A stretch of 64,000 bases of DNA from Sugiyamaella lignohabitans. Lineage: Eukaryota; Ascomycota; Dipodascomycetes; Dipodascales; Trichomonascaceae. How positions within the stretch are numbered: position 1 is the stretch's first letter; every line of letters starts with the position of its first letter. The position numbers and the translations under genes are program-made. The notes beneath the pieces are model-generated. The model was not told the origin of the DNA. It searched no databases and worked only from the letters and a program-made list of their open reading frames with translations. The DNA lies in assembly GCF_001640025.1 (NCBI RefSeq), contig NC_031672.1, positions 2,852,001 to 2,916,000 of the forward strand. Reading direction: 5' to 3'. Shown piece by piece: positions 29,607-39,052 of the stretch.

Positions 29607-30619
29607 ATGCTGATTTACAAGGTGAGTGGGTTCGATTGTGGAATGGATTGGACTTGGATTGAGAATGATATTGAGCAGTTAAAGTGAATGGATTGGATGG
29701 ACGACGATTGGTCGTATGTGACGGGGTCTCTTAGGTGGTTGGTTGTGTTTACATACAGATCGGTTGAGGATTGGGTGTATTCACTGGGTTCTGGTCTGTT
29801 TTACTTTGCTCTTTGTTCTCTCTTTGTTGGTTGGTTGGTTCTATTTGTTTTGAATCAGGCTGGAGACGAACGAAATACTAACTCGTTTTTAGGATATCAT
29901 TGCTGACGACGAGGTAAGCTAATACTGGTGTGGATGATAGAATGGCAGTTGATGATTGGAGATTCTGGTGATTATGATTCGATTAGTCGATCGGACTGGT
30001 TTCGCTGGTTATGCCAGTTGTTTTTTGAGTTTGGTGCTCGATTTTCCGGGTCAATTGTTGCCGGGGTTCTGTTCGCCAGACGATGGTGATTACGAAATTA
30101 CAATTCATGTCTGTAATACTTATTGAGTTCATACTAACAAAAACACAGTTGGTCTCTGACGTTTATGACATCAAGGAGGTCGATGGTGTTGTCTACGAGG
30201 TCGACTCTGCCGTCATCACCGTCAAGGCCGGTGCCGATGTCGATATCGGTGCTAACCCCTCTGCCGAGGATGGTGAGGAGGCCCTTGAGGACGGTGCCGA
30301 GCAAGTCAACAACATTGTCTACTCTTTCCGTCTCCAACAAACTTCTTTCGACAAGAAGTCTTACGTCACCTACATCAAGGGTTACATGAAGGCTGTCAAG
30401 GCCCACCTTGAGAAGACCAACCCCGACGAGGTCGCTGTCTTCGAGAAGGGTGCTGCTGCCTATGTCAAGAAGATCATTGCCAACTTCAAGGACTACGATT
30501 TCTACACCGGTGAGTCCATGAACCCCGATGGTATGGTTCTCCTCCTCAACTACCGTGAGGACGGTGTCACTCCTTACTTCGTTGTCTGGAAGCACGGAAT
30601 CAAGGAGGAGAAGGTCTAA
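29607..30619 (+). CDS. TMA19: Translationally controlled tumour protein homologue (TCTP/Tma19), three exons
   Basis: Exons are 29607-29621, 29893-29913 and 30149-30619. They join to 168 residues starting MLIYKDIIADDELVSD, the usual TCTP length. TCTP signature regions are visible: IGANPSAEDGEEALEDGAEQ in the middle and NYREDGVTPYFVVWKHGIKE at the end. TCTP is an abundant, conserved cytoplasmic protein associated with ribosomes and stress responses. Both introns have consensus signals (GTGAGT and GTAAGC donors, TACTAAC branch sites at 29876-29882 and 30132-30138) and all exons begin in phase 0. Exon 2 encodes only seven residues. Codon bias is strong (GTC, GCC, AAG, CTT), as in highly expressed genes. 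Codon 2 is CTG where other TCTPs have a hydrophobic residue. Confidence 0.95.
29622..29892 (+). other. TCTP intron 1
   Basis: 271 nt, donor GTGAGT, branch TACTAAC at 29876-29882, acceptor TTTTTAG. Confidence 0.92.
29914..30148 (+). other. TCTP intron 2
   Basis: 235 nt, donor GTAAGC, branch TACTAAC at 30132-30138, acceptor ACACAG ten bases later. Confidence 0.92.
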
Positions 30620-30697
30620 AAAAACTCTCTGTACTTGCTTAAATTGTTTAATATAATGATTCAGTGCTTGATTATACTCACTGGGGTTCGGGAGAGT

Positions 30698-30751
30698 GCC
30701 TCCGGCGGCTGGGGCTCTGCCCCAGACCCCGTTGCTCCTGCTTCGCAGGAG
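30698..30751 (+). repeat. Single GC arm in the TCTP 3' region
   Basis: GCCTCCGGCGG, H1 with loop TCT, then H2 CTCCTGC-TTC-GCAGGAG. It starts 78 bp past the TCTP stop in the same orientation as the gene. Confidence 0.92.
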
Positions 30752-30930
30752 AGAAGATACTACTTCTCTGCTCTGAAGACGATGTGGTTGATCGTAAGAG
30801 CTATACCTTTTGGCCAGACTCTTTGCCGCTGGATATATGACTCGACAACATAAATGTATTGTTATTGTTCGTAATGCAAACTGTCCTGTGTATCGATTGA
30901 ATAAATGCAGGTGGGTGTGGTGTTTTGTAT

Positions 30931-32505
30931 TTACTGGATTCCTGTCACGACCAGACAGTGGTTCTCGAGGGAGATGGATTTGTCAACGTACTCGACAACT
31001 TGTGCCTTGTAGCCCAGTTGTTGTAACGATTTAACTCTCCCGTAGTCGATTACTCGACGTGCCATGAGCCCGATTCTCTCTCGCTCTTCTTCTGTCATTC
31101 GCAGCGTGGTTAACCCGTTCGTGTCTTCTTTGCTGTCTGTATATTCTGTGCTTGTCGTTTCTTCTGTGTCTACAGTGGCTTCGACTCTGTTTGTATCGTT
31201 TTTGCTTTCCAATGCTTGATTTCCTTCAGCGGCTATACCGTTTTCTTTAATTTCTATCGCCTGTTCTGTATTCTGATCTTCCTGGTTGTTTTTTCCATCA
31301 GCTTTCGGTTTTTTTTCCCGAGTTCCACAAACTGCCCACGACGTCAGGCGAGTTATAGCTCGGAATCCTTCAGCTCCGATTTCGTTAGCTATTAGCCAGT
31401 CTCGTCCTGCAAGGGGATATGTCTCGTAGCTACAAAGCTGTCGACAACAAAGAGCGATAACTACTCCATGGAGCCTGGCTGGATTGTCTTGTTGGGTGAG
31501 ATGACTGTTCTTGAGACAGGCTAAAGTAAGATCAGTAGCACAACCACACAAATGCTTCGATACCGCCGTCACTTTTAATTTCTCTGTGTTTGATGATTGG
31601 GCGATAAAAGGTGACTTGTCGAGGTCAAGATCTTTGATATCTATCTTCAGTCGTGCGTATTCTGGTTCTAATACTTTTTCAATATCAGAGACAGTACTGT
31701 GGATTTGCTTGAATGTTTCATATTCTTCTGTTAGTTTACAGTCAAGCTTCATTCTCGGTTTGGATCTATCTACCAGCAGGAACTTGCTTTTGGGAAGTTT
31801 CGGTTTTTTACTTGTTTCTGACGTCTTGTTTTCAATCCGTTGAAGGTGGTTTAATAATTGTGATCTGTATATATATCGCGACAGCTCTGCTCTTCCACAC
31901 CCAAACTCTATAATCAGGGTATCTGCACCACTTTCGTCGTCGTATAATAGACCACTATCTGCCATATGTCCAATCAAAGACGATTGTTGTATAGCATGTT
32001 TCTTGTTTTCCAGTTCCTGTAACCGGAGTTTGAGTCCGTCGTTCTGTCTAATATCTCGAGTAACCGGATGTTGCTTGACCTCTCGTTCGTACAGTTCTGT
32101 CAAGATGGGAATCCATTTGGTTACATCTACTGGACCTTTGGTGACGTTCTTGTTACCCTTCTCTTTATATTCTTTGTCAGTAATGTTCATATCTTCGTTA
32201 TACCACACGTCTTCAGAGTCTTTGGGTTTGGCTCGACATTTTTCCATGTGGTGTTTTAGCTGATCTGCCCAGACGCTATGACCTTTATCAAGAGGACATG
32301 GTACTCGCTTCCGTCCGTTGACTGAATCCTTTACCAGAAGAATATGTTGAGCACAGTAAGTCTCGTCTGCTCTTCGAGTCATGTTACATTGTCTTCCCTT
32401 CTTGTGTTTCAGAATGAACTGACATTGGAGTCTGGTGCCATCGTTTTTTGCCAGCTTCTGCCTTTTGACGCTCTTTTCTATTTGCTCTGGTTTGGTATCG
32501 GTCAT
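30931..32505 (-). CDS. TRM13: tRNA 2'-O-methyltransferase Trm13
   Basis: The protein has 524 residues. A CCCH zinc finger (C28, C40, C51, H54) is followed by a U11-48K-type CHHC finger (C70, H76, H86, C90). The Trm13 methyltransferase domain follows, with the SAM-binding LIIEFGCGRAELSRYI, the conserved SKHLCGCATDLTLACL, and IALCCRQLCSYETYPLAGRD near the active site. Trm13 methylates the 2'-OH of nucleotide 4 in the acceptor stem of certain tRNAs (Gly, His and Pro in S. cerevisiae). A Glu/Thr/Asn-rich insert (about 405-475) makes it slightly longer than S. cerevisiae Trm13 (476). It is convergent with TCTP, with 311 bp between stops. Confidence 0.93.
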   Translation of the reverse strand: MTDTKPEQIEKSVKRQKLAKNDGTRLQCQFILKHKKGRQCNMTRRADETYCAQHILLVKDSVNGRKRVPCPLDKGHSVWADQLKHHMEKCRAKPKDSEDVWYNEDMNITDKEYKEKGNKNVTKGPVDVTKWIPILTELYEREVKQHPVTRDIRQNDGLKLRLQELENKKHAIQQSSLIGHMADSGLLYDDESGADTLIIEFGCGRAELSRYIYRSQLLNHLQRIENKTSETSKKPKLPKSKFLLVDRSKPRMKLDCKLTEEYETFKQIHSTVSDIEKVLEPEYARLKIDIKDLDLDKSPFIAQSSNTEKLKVTAVSKHLCGCATDLTLACLKNSHLTQQDNPARLHGVVIALCCRQLCSYETYPLAGRDWLIANEIGAEGFRAITRLTSWAVCGTREKKPKADGKNNQEDQNTEQAIEIKENGIAAEGNQALESKNDTNRVEATVDTEETTSTEYTDSKEDTNGLTTLRMTEEERERIGLMARRVIDYGRVKSLQQLGYKAQVVEYVDKSISLENHCLVVTGIQ

Positions 32506-32713
32506 TCTTATGGTCCCTGGTTGTTCCAGCTTATCATCCAGGTGCTAAAAGTGATTTGATCTGTCCAGTTGGTGACCCCTGAATGTGTAAAAAATTTATG
32601 CATACTTTGACAAACATCTGAACAAAAATAAATCGACCACTACTGGGTTCGATATGGTGACTCTCTGTATGCGAGAGATGCAAAAGTGTAGGCAGGGAAT
32701 TAACCTGCTATTA

Positions 32714-32786
32714 CTTCCACGACAGGGCTTGAACCTGCAATCTCCTGATTCGTAGTCAGACGCCTTGCCAATTAGGCCACGTGGAA
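32714..32786 (-). tRNA. tRNA-Arg (anticodon ACG)
   Basis: On the minus strand the sequence starts TTCCACGTGGCC and ends CGTGGAAG, giving a 7-bp acceptor stem and discriminator G. The anticodon loop is CTACGAA, flanked by TCTGA/TCAGG. The T arm contains GGTTCAAGCC. It is 73 nt without an intron and close to the S. cerevisiae tRNA-Arg(ACG) pattern. Confidence 0.95.
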
Positions 32787-34523
32787 CACTACTTGTTTTG
32801 TCATGTTTCCCGCTTTACACGAAGGCAGAAATTCAGAGGACAGGGGTGAATAAAATTGCACATTTTTGCTTGTTTATTTAGTAAATAATTGCTCTATTGG
32901 CTTCCGAATTTGATACTCACTGAAATATGGTGGTTTACTTGTTTCAACATGTTTATAGAGTGTGCTTTTTCTTCCTATCTTCATATGTGCATCATTACGC
33001 AAGTCATATTCGAACCATATAATCTAGCGCACATGTTGAACCCAACACGAAGGTATAGCCTGTAGGGGGCCAATAGTAGAATAGTCCTACTATCATTACG
33101 AGAGTATAGTAATATTTTTAATGTTGTTGTATAATTGTGTTAGGACTTTAATATTGATTTATTATTATCATTATTATTTTTCGAACCATATAGCATGTTC
33201 ACTCAAGATTCTACTAGGATGAACTTCATTACATTTCTTGTGAAGTCCAAATCGAACCATGGAAAAGAAAAAGAACTCCTGTCAAATCCAGTTGAATGCA
33301 GAGTACCATGATTTAAAGTGATTTGAAACGGATCACGAACTATGCAGCTCCTTATAAACCCTCCAGCGACTGTGAGCGATGGCATCCTATGATAGTAAAG
33401 CAAAATTAGAAAGTCTTCAAGGTACTCATATTAGAGAAGGGCGCTGTGTAGGTAGAGTTTTCGTTTGTGGATCACGTCACTAGAAGCTGCCATGAGACAC
33501 TGCAAGGTTATTCTATTCCTCGACCATACCATACTATAGTTTCCCCTCCAACGAAAACCAAGCAGAGATAGAAGCGACAATCAACCTTCAATGAAACAGT
33601 CCATAGTCTCTAGATGGTCAATATAACGGAAGTGTCACGAAGACTAGACCAGACTGAAGCCACTACATAAGCCGAGTCACGAAAACTACTCAACGGGGGA
33701 CAGTTCAGAGGGAATTAACGGAAAAGATCTTTTAGAATATGGGAGCCACTCATCTGAGCTATACAGCGGAGAACTCCCTACTCTTTGAGTAGCTTTTACA
33801 CGACGGGCCAAAAAATGAAAACTAAACCTGTAAAGATATGAATTAAATAGTGAGACGAGCATTCAGAAAGTTACCAATCCATGTATTGTTCTCGTGACGA
33901 GGAAGATAAAAACCATCCGAGATACTCAATCATCGAAAGTATGCTATAGATCATATGCGACGCCCTGCGACGCTAGATCCCAAGTACTCCTTCATCAGTA
34001 ACGACTTACAAAGGGTATCGGCAAAGTTACTAAATACCGTCGTTAAATTAGACGACGACAGTATTCTAATGTCACAATCGACTATTATCTGGGTATTCAC
34101 AAAACAAATCCAGCAGCTAAATCTTTTCCCGCAAACTGGTAGAAATATTGGAGCTTTGTGAGATCTCAAGGGATCACAGTGGTATCATTTATGCTGATCT
34201 AAAAATGCTAAAATAAAATACAAGTTAACAGGAAAACAAGAAAACTATACTCCCGTAATACGAGAACAAGCGGGTTGAGTTTGGGTTCGAACTGTGTCAA
34301 AGATATACAGGAAAGTTTTGAGGCATAATCCATTATTTTTATTATTGCGACTACTTGGACATATGTTAAGAGAACACAATGACCTGATCAGCTATTCAAG
34401 AGAAGAAGGCTTCAAACCACGGTAGCATTAGCTTCCATCTGTCCAAGCTGCACTCGGAGAGAGTCAAGTTGCTAGCCAATAATTTTCACCACACTCGAAT
34501 GGAAATGGCAAGCATCTGAGACT

Positions 34524-34577
34524 CTCCTGCGAAGCAGGAGCCACGGGGTCTGGGGCAGAGCCGCAGCCTCCGGAGGC
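34524..34577 (-). repeat. Single GC arm, isolated
   Basis: H2 is CTCCTGC-GAA-GCAGGAG. H1 has one substitution (GCCGCAG). The end reads CCTCCGGAGGC. It is the only arm between 30751 and 44229. Confidence 0.88.
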
Positions 34578-35265
34578 ATGTCTCAAATAGATCTGAAACC
34601 AGATTGATAATCTGTGGACTTTGGGGACCCCGGTTAAAACCCTCGGAGTGAAAAATTGCATAGGCATCCATCTGCCGGAGATGCGAAACTACCTATATTA
34701 TGCTGGTAAGATATACAAACAAGAAATAACTTATATTTAATAAATGACAGGAAAGACAGACAACAGCCAAACAGTTTGAATTACTGAGTCAGGAGAGGAA
34801 GACACGGGCCGTAGAATGTAATACCACGTTCGACAGACGATGTTCACACTACCGCGGGATAAGCGCCAGTGGGGGTTGAAATAGCCGAGTTCTTTTCTGA
34901 TTATTCATGCGAGTCATCTAAAGTATTAAAATTTTTCAGAAAATATATTAAACCCTACTGGGGAAGCTATAGCCCTGAAAGTGGACTCTACTAAGTACGA
35001 CTGCATAGCTCTTCGGCCAGCAGGAAAAGCGGCCCGGTCAGAACCCAAGCTCGTTCCATTTACGGGGTTTTACTTGGCCGACGCTAGAAGCTTGGAAAGG
35101 GTATGAAGCGCATGGTACCATGCAATATAAAGAGTTAACAACCGATAAAGAATAGGATGTAAATGTGGAATGAGTTAGCGCTATACAATCACATTCATCA
35201 GGCTAACCAGCGGGTAGCATTAAAACCGTATCTATAACTTCCCAAAAAAACCCACTACTACAATA

Positions 35266-35288
35266 TATACATATATATATATATATAG
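35266..35288. repeat. TA microsatellite
   Basis: A run of alternating T and A (TATATACATATATATATATA) upstream of the transporter. Confidence 0.75.
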
Positions 35289-35566
35289 TCAAAAAATGAC
35301 CCAGATGAGCTATTGCTGCCTTTATTTCAACGGTTCTGAAAATCATAAAAGGTTTGAAATAAGATTTACAACTGTGGCTTATCACAGTGGCTTTAACCTT
35401 AGTAGTGGTAATATTCTTGACCGTTTCAGCAACATTGCTCACAGTTCCTCGCTATCAGCCCCCACATTTGTAACAATGGATTGTGGCTAGATAGCGTTGA
35501 TAGCCAGTCGCGTTGCTTGAAAATGATGGAATAAAATATATAGATATTTTTTTGTACTTCTCTGTT

Positions 35567-35581
35567 GTTATCTATGATAAG
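35567..35581. promoter_or_regulatory. Inverted pair of GATA sites upstream of the Dal5-family gene
   Basis: GTTATCTATGATAAG contains TTATC and GATAA facing each other across three bases, about 355 bp before the ATG at 35936. Dal5-type genes are classically controlled by GATA factors through paired GATAA sites. Function here is inferred. Confidence 0.4.
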
Positions 35582-35935
35582 AATCACGCAAGTGCATCAT
35601 GCAAGTACCCGTAACGGAAGATCAAAGGGACGATTGGAAGATCGTTACGCGGCTTAATATGTCAGTATTAGCTTATATCGCACGTCAAACTCGTGCTTAG
35701 CACTTGCAATGACGAAACCGTCGTTTTTACCTCATCACAAAGCCACTTAAAAAACACAATCACATAGAAAATGTCGCCATCACGAGCGATAATTTAGCCG
35801 AGTGACCCTCACTCGTATTACCGGCTTGTGTTGGATACGATGAGTATATATTATTATAGTTTGGGCCACAATTAGCCACAATAATCCAATAATTCCATTA
35901 AATCACAGCATTGATAGCCACAGTTGAATCCCACA

Positions 35936-37684
35936 ATGGCTAACTTGGCAAGTTATAATGAGAAGCGGACGTTAGTCGAGGTCATCGGTGAGACCATTGC
36001 GCCAATCCATAGCGCTCGCTCTGAAGAAGGGGCTGCCATTAATGAGAATCTTCGAAATGAAGCTCAATTGGTTAGCTCTAAAGATAATGTAATCACAGAA
36101 GATGGTGAGATTGTTCTTGGTCAGTCTTCTCTTAATGACGAAGAGCTGAAAAAGAATATCTTCCAAGATCCTGAAATTGCTGACTATTACCGCAAGTTAT
36201 ATGCCAATTCACAATATGAAGGAAGACACCATTTTGACCCTGAGTTGGAATGGACTGCAAAAGAAGAAAAGGCCATTCTATGGAAGCTAGAATGGCGTGT
36301 TACGCTATGGGCTTGTATTATGTTTATTGGTCTGCAAATTGATAGAGGTAATCTTGTCCAGGCTACTTCTGATAATATGCTTAAAGACTTGAATCTTACA
36401 ACCAATCAGTACAATTATGGAAATACTATCTTCTATGTTTGTTTCTTGAGTGCCGAACTGCCATCTCAATTGGTGTCAAAGATGCTTGGTCCTGATAGAT
36501 TTATTCCTCTACAAATGGTCCTATGGTCAATTGTTGCCATGTCTCAAGCTGCTTTAAAGGGAAAGAACAGTTTCTACGCTACCAGAGCTTTATTGGGAAT
36601 TCTAGAAGGTGGTTTTATTCCTGATATTGTTCTGTGGCTTTCTTTCTTTTACACCAGTAAGGAGCTTCCCATTAGACTGTCGTTCTTCTGGACTGCACTT
36701 TCTGTTACTACCATTATCACATCCATCATGGCTTATGGATTGCTTCGTTTAAGAGGTGTTTGTGGAATGCCTGGTTGGGCCTGGCTCTTCCTTATTGAAG
36801 GTTTGATCACTCTATTGATTGGCCTCGCTTCATTTTTCATGATGCCTGCTTCTGCTGTTCAGACCAAGACTTGGTTTAGAAAGAAGGGTTGGTTCACTGA
36901 GAGAGAAGAGAAGATTGTTGTCAACAGAGTTCTTAGAGATGATCCTAGTAAAGGTGATATGCACAACCGTCAAGCCATTACTCCTAAGCTTCTATGGGAG
37001 AGTTTGAAGGATTACGATTTGTTCCCTATTTATATGCTTGGTTTGATTGCTTATATTCCTGCCACTCCTCAATCTTTCTACATCAGTTTGATGCTTAAGA
37101 GTCTTGGTTTCAGCACTTTCAACACCAATCTTCTCGCAATACCTTACAATGTCATTCATATCATTATGCTTCTTCTTGTTACCAAGGCAAGTGATATTTT
37201 CAATGATAAATTCCTGGTGGCTGTTGCTCAACCATTGTGGCTCTTACCACTCCTTGTTGCAATGAGATGGTGGCCTGGAGCTCAGCAAGATGCATGGGCA
37301 ACCTGGGCAATTGTCACTTTGCTTTTGGGTTATCCATATATCCATGCTATTTTGGTGGCTCTTTGTTCGAGAAACTCCAACACTGTTAGAACCAGATCTG
37401 TTAGTGCTGCTACTTACAATATGTTTGTGCAGGCCGGTAACATTATTTCATCGAACATTTACAGAACTGATGACGCTCCATTATATAAGAGAGGTAATAT
37501 GCAACTTTTCTGGATTAATATCGGCGTCCTCGGTCTACTGTTATTCAGTAAAGCATATTACATGTGGAGGAATCATAGCAGGGAAAAGATTTGGAGTAAG
37601 ATGACCAAAGAGGAAAAGTTTAACTACTTGGCCACTACAACCGACAAAGGAAATAAACGATTGGATTTCCGATTTGCTCATTAG
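35936..37684 (+). CDS. Major facilitator superfamily transporter, Dal5 (allantoate permease) family
   Basis: The protein has 582 residues from ATG 35936; the frame extends four codons further but only to a TTG. About 12 membrane segments are visible. The first is in WRVTLWACIMFIGLQIDRGN, whose start and DRGN motif are typical of the anion:cation symporter (Dal5) family. ARALLGILEGGFIPDIVLW is the family version of the TM4 motif. A cytoplasmic loop lies between TM6 and TM7 (FRKKGWFTEREEKIVVNRVL, then RDDPSKGDM), a hallmark of the family. Members import allantoate, ureidosuccinate, nicotinic acid, biotin or other carboxylates; the substrate cannot be told from sequence. A GATA-site pair upstream fits nitrogen control. 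Codon usage is less biased than in TCTP or the histones. Confidence 0.88.
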   Translation: MANLASYNEKRTLVEVIGETIAPIHSARSEEGAAINENLRNEAQLVSSKDNVITEDGEIVLGQSSLNDEELKKNIFQDPEIADYYRKLYANSQYEGRHHFDPELEWTAKEEKAILWKLEWRVTLWACIMFIGLQIDRGNLVQATSDNMLKDLNLTTNQYNYGNTIFYVCFLSAELPSQLVSKMLGPDRFIPLQMVLWSIVAMSQAALKGKNSFYATRALLGILEGGFIPDIVLWLSFFYTSKELPIRLSFFWTALSVTTIITSIMAYGLLRLRGVCGMPGWAWLFLIEGLITLLIGLASFFMMPASAVQTKTWFRKKGWFTEREEKIVVNRVLRDDPSKGDMHNRQAITPKLLWESLKDYDLFPIYMLGLIAYIPATPQSFYISLMLKSLGFSTFNTNLLAIPYNVIHIIMLLLVTKASDIFNDKFLVAVAQPLWLLPLLVAMRWWPGAQQDAWATWAIVTLLLGYPYIHAILVALCSRNSNTVRTRSVSAATYNMFVQAGNIISSNIYRTDDAPLYKRGNMQLFWINIGVLGLLLFSKAYYMWRNHSREKIWSKMTKEEKFNYLATTTDKGNKRLDFRFAH

Positions 37685-38038
37685 AATAGTTACAACTAAA
37701 ATTAAAAAATTTACGATTATATATTTTGCAATATGAATAATGAATAAATCTTGTTTAAAGTAAGTCCAATACTATACATAATTAATACAATTCAAACAAT
37801 TTCAGATGGCCAGGAGGATTCTCGAGGAGAAACATTTCTGATAGCGCTCTGGGAAGGGGTTAGCGTTTTTTACACATACATAAACTTCATAGGTGAATCA
37901 CGATCTCCGAAACATGTTCATAGCCAGAAATATTGTCAAAACCGCTGCAATATCTGATGAAAGACCCGTCAAAATTGTCCTCGAAACTCGTCCGGATTCT
38001 GATCGAGGAGTGTAGTTTTTCATAAAAATTCAAATCAT

Positions 38039-38112
38039 GGGCGTATAGTCTAGTTGGTTATGGCGCTCGCTTAGCATGCGAGAGGTCTCCGGTTCAATTC
38101 CGGATTCGTCCA
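38039..38112 (+). tRNA. tRNA-Ala (anticodon AGC)
   Basis: It starts GGGCGTATAGTC and ends CGGATTCGTCCA. The anticodon loop is TTAGCAT between CTCGC and GCGAG. The T arm is TCCGGTTCAATTCCGGA. It matches the yeast tRNA-Ala(AGC) pattern and has no intron. A T7 run follows at 38113-38119. Confidence 0.96.
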
Positions 38113-38119
38113 TTTTTTT
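38113..38119 (+). terminator. RNA polymerase III terminator of tRNA-Ala
   Basis: Seven T residues directly after the mature 3' end. Confidence 0.9.
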
Positions 38120-39052
38120 GTCTTTAATTCAAAATTAGGTAAGCTGGGGGTTTTCAGGCCCTTATTTTTTTTTTTATTTCTTTGATTAGAAGAATTCTTA
38201 GATCGGATGACTGGAGCCGTTAAATGTAACCTAGCAATTATGCTAGGACTCTAAAGCCTGAAACGAACAATGGATCATTTAAGTTGACGGCGTTGACTTA
38301 TATGTACGGTCTGACTGATAAGTGAGAAGTAAAGTGTGGAATCAAATACGTACGGTAGCATCACAGTTACTGATCAGGTGTGCATGTGCTTGTAGGTTCA
38401 TGATGTGCGAGTTTATCTGTCCCTAATATTGAACTTTAACAATGCTACTTCTGCAATGTTTGACTCAGAAAACAATTAATTTAGAAGTTGGTCATGGCTA
38501 GACAGAGCGGTATCCGAAAGACCCCTAAAAGATCAGTCAGTCGTATTTGGGGATAAACAGTTTCGTAATTCTAATCTCCATAAACATTATCAGTCCCTCT
38601 TTGTCTTCTATCACATGTATGCACTTCCAACCATTAACACCGGTACCCGTTAATAAGACAGCAGAAGTTCAACAAATACGGGCGTCCAAATGACACATAC
38701 AAACATGCTTGTTTTACTGGTCTTAGATGAAACTTATAGAACTATTTTGTTCTGACTTTCCTGCAACTAACCGCATCTTATATTAATTTACGACCAGAAT
38801 TGGAGAAGAGGCACACGTTTTCTGATTATGTATATAGTCCATTTTAAATATATTACCACGCAAATATCTCAATACCTGATCCAGCGTAGAACAATTAGAG
38901 ACAAAGTGAGACAGTCATAGTTTCAAGCAAACTTCGAAAGAGTTAGAAGAAGCCGGAGCAAGTGCAACTCCTCTTACCGGCTCAAACAATATATATATCT
39001 TGAATAGAAGACGATATAACATAGTTCAGCATCATACACGTTTGAATCCAGC
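38120..39052. other. Promoter region of the large cell-wall protein gene
   Basis: The sequence is AT-rich and contains no gene. A TATA-like AATATATATATC lies near 38985-39000, about 60 bp before the ATG at 39053. Confidence 0.4.

Larger units (their letters stand above)
32787..35935. other. Long AT-rich intergenic region upstream of the transporter gene
   Basis: This 3.1 kb has no convincing gene. It includes a 12-bp direct repeat TCGAACCATATA at about 33010 and 33180, one GC arm at 34524, a TA microsatellite near 35266-35288, and GATA-type sites near the transporter. A short frame at 33955-34161 resembles a reverse-transcriptase fragment only weakly. Confidence 0.45.

Noticed and set aside
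33010..33192. Solo LTR flanked by TCGAACCATATA
   Set aside because: The 12-bp direct repeat is too long for a target duplication, and the interval has no matching TG...CA ends.
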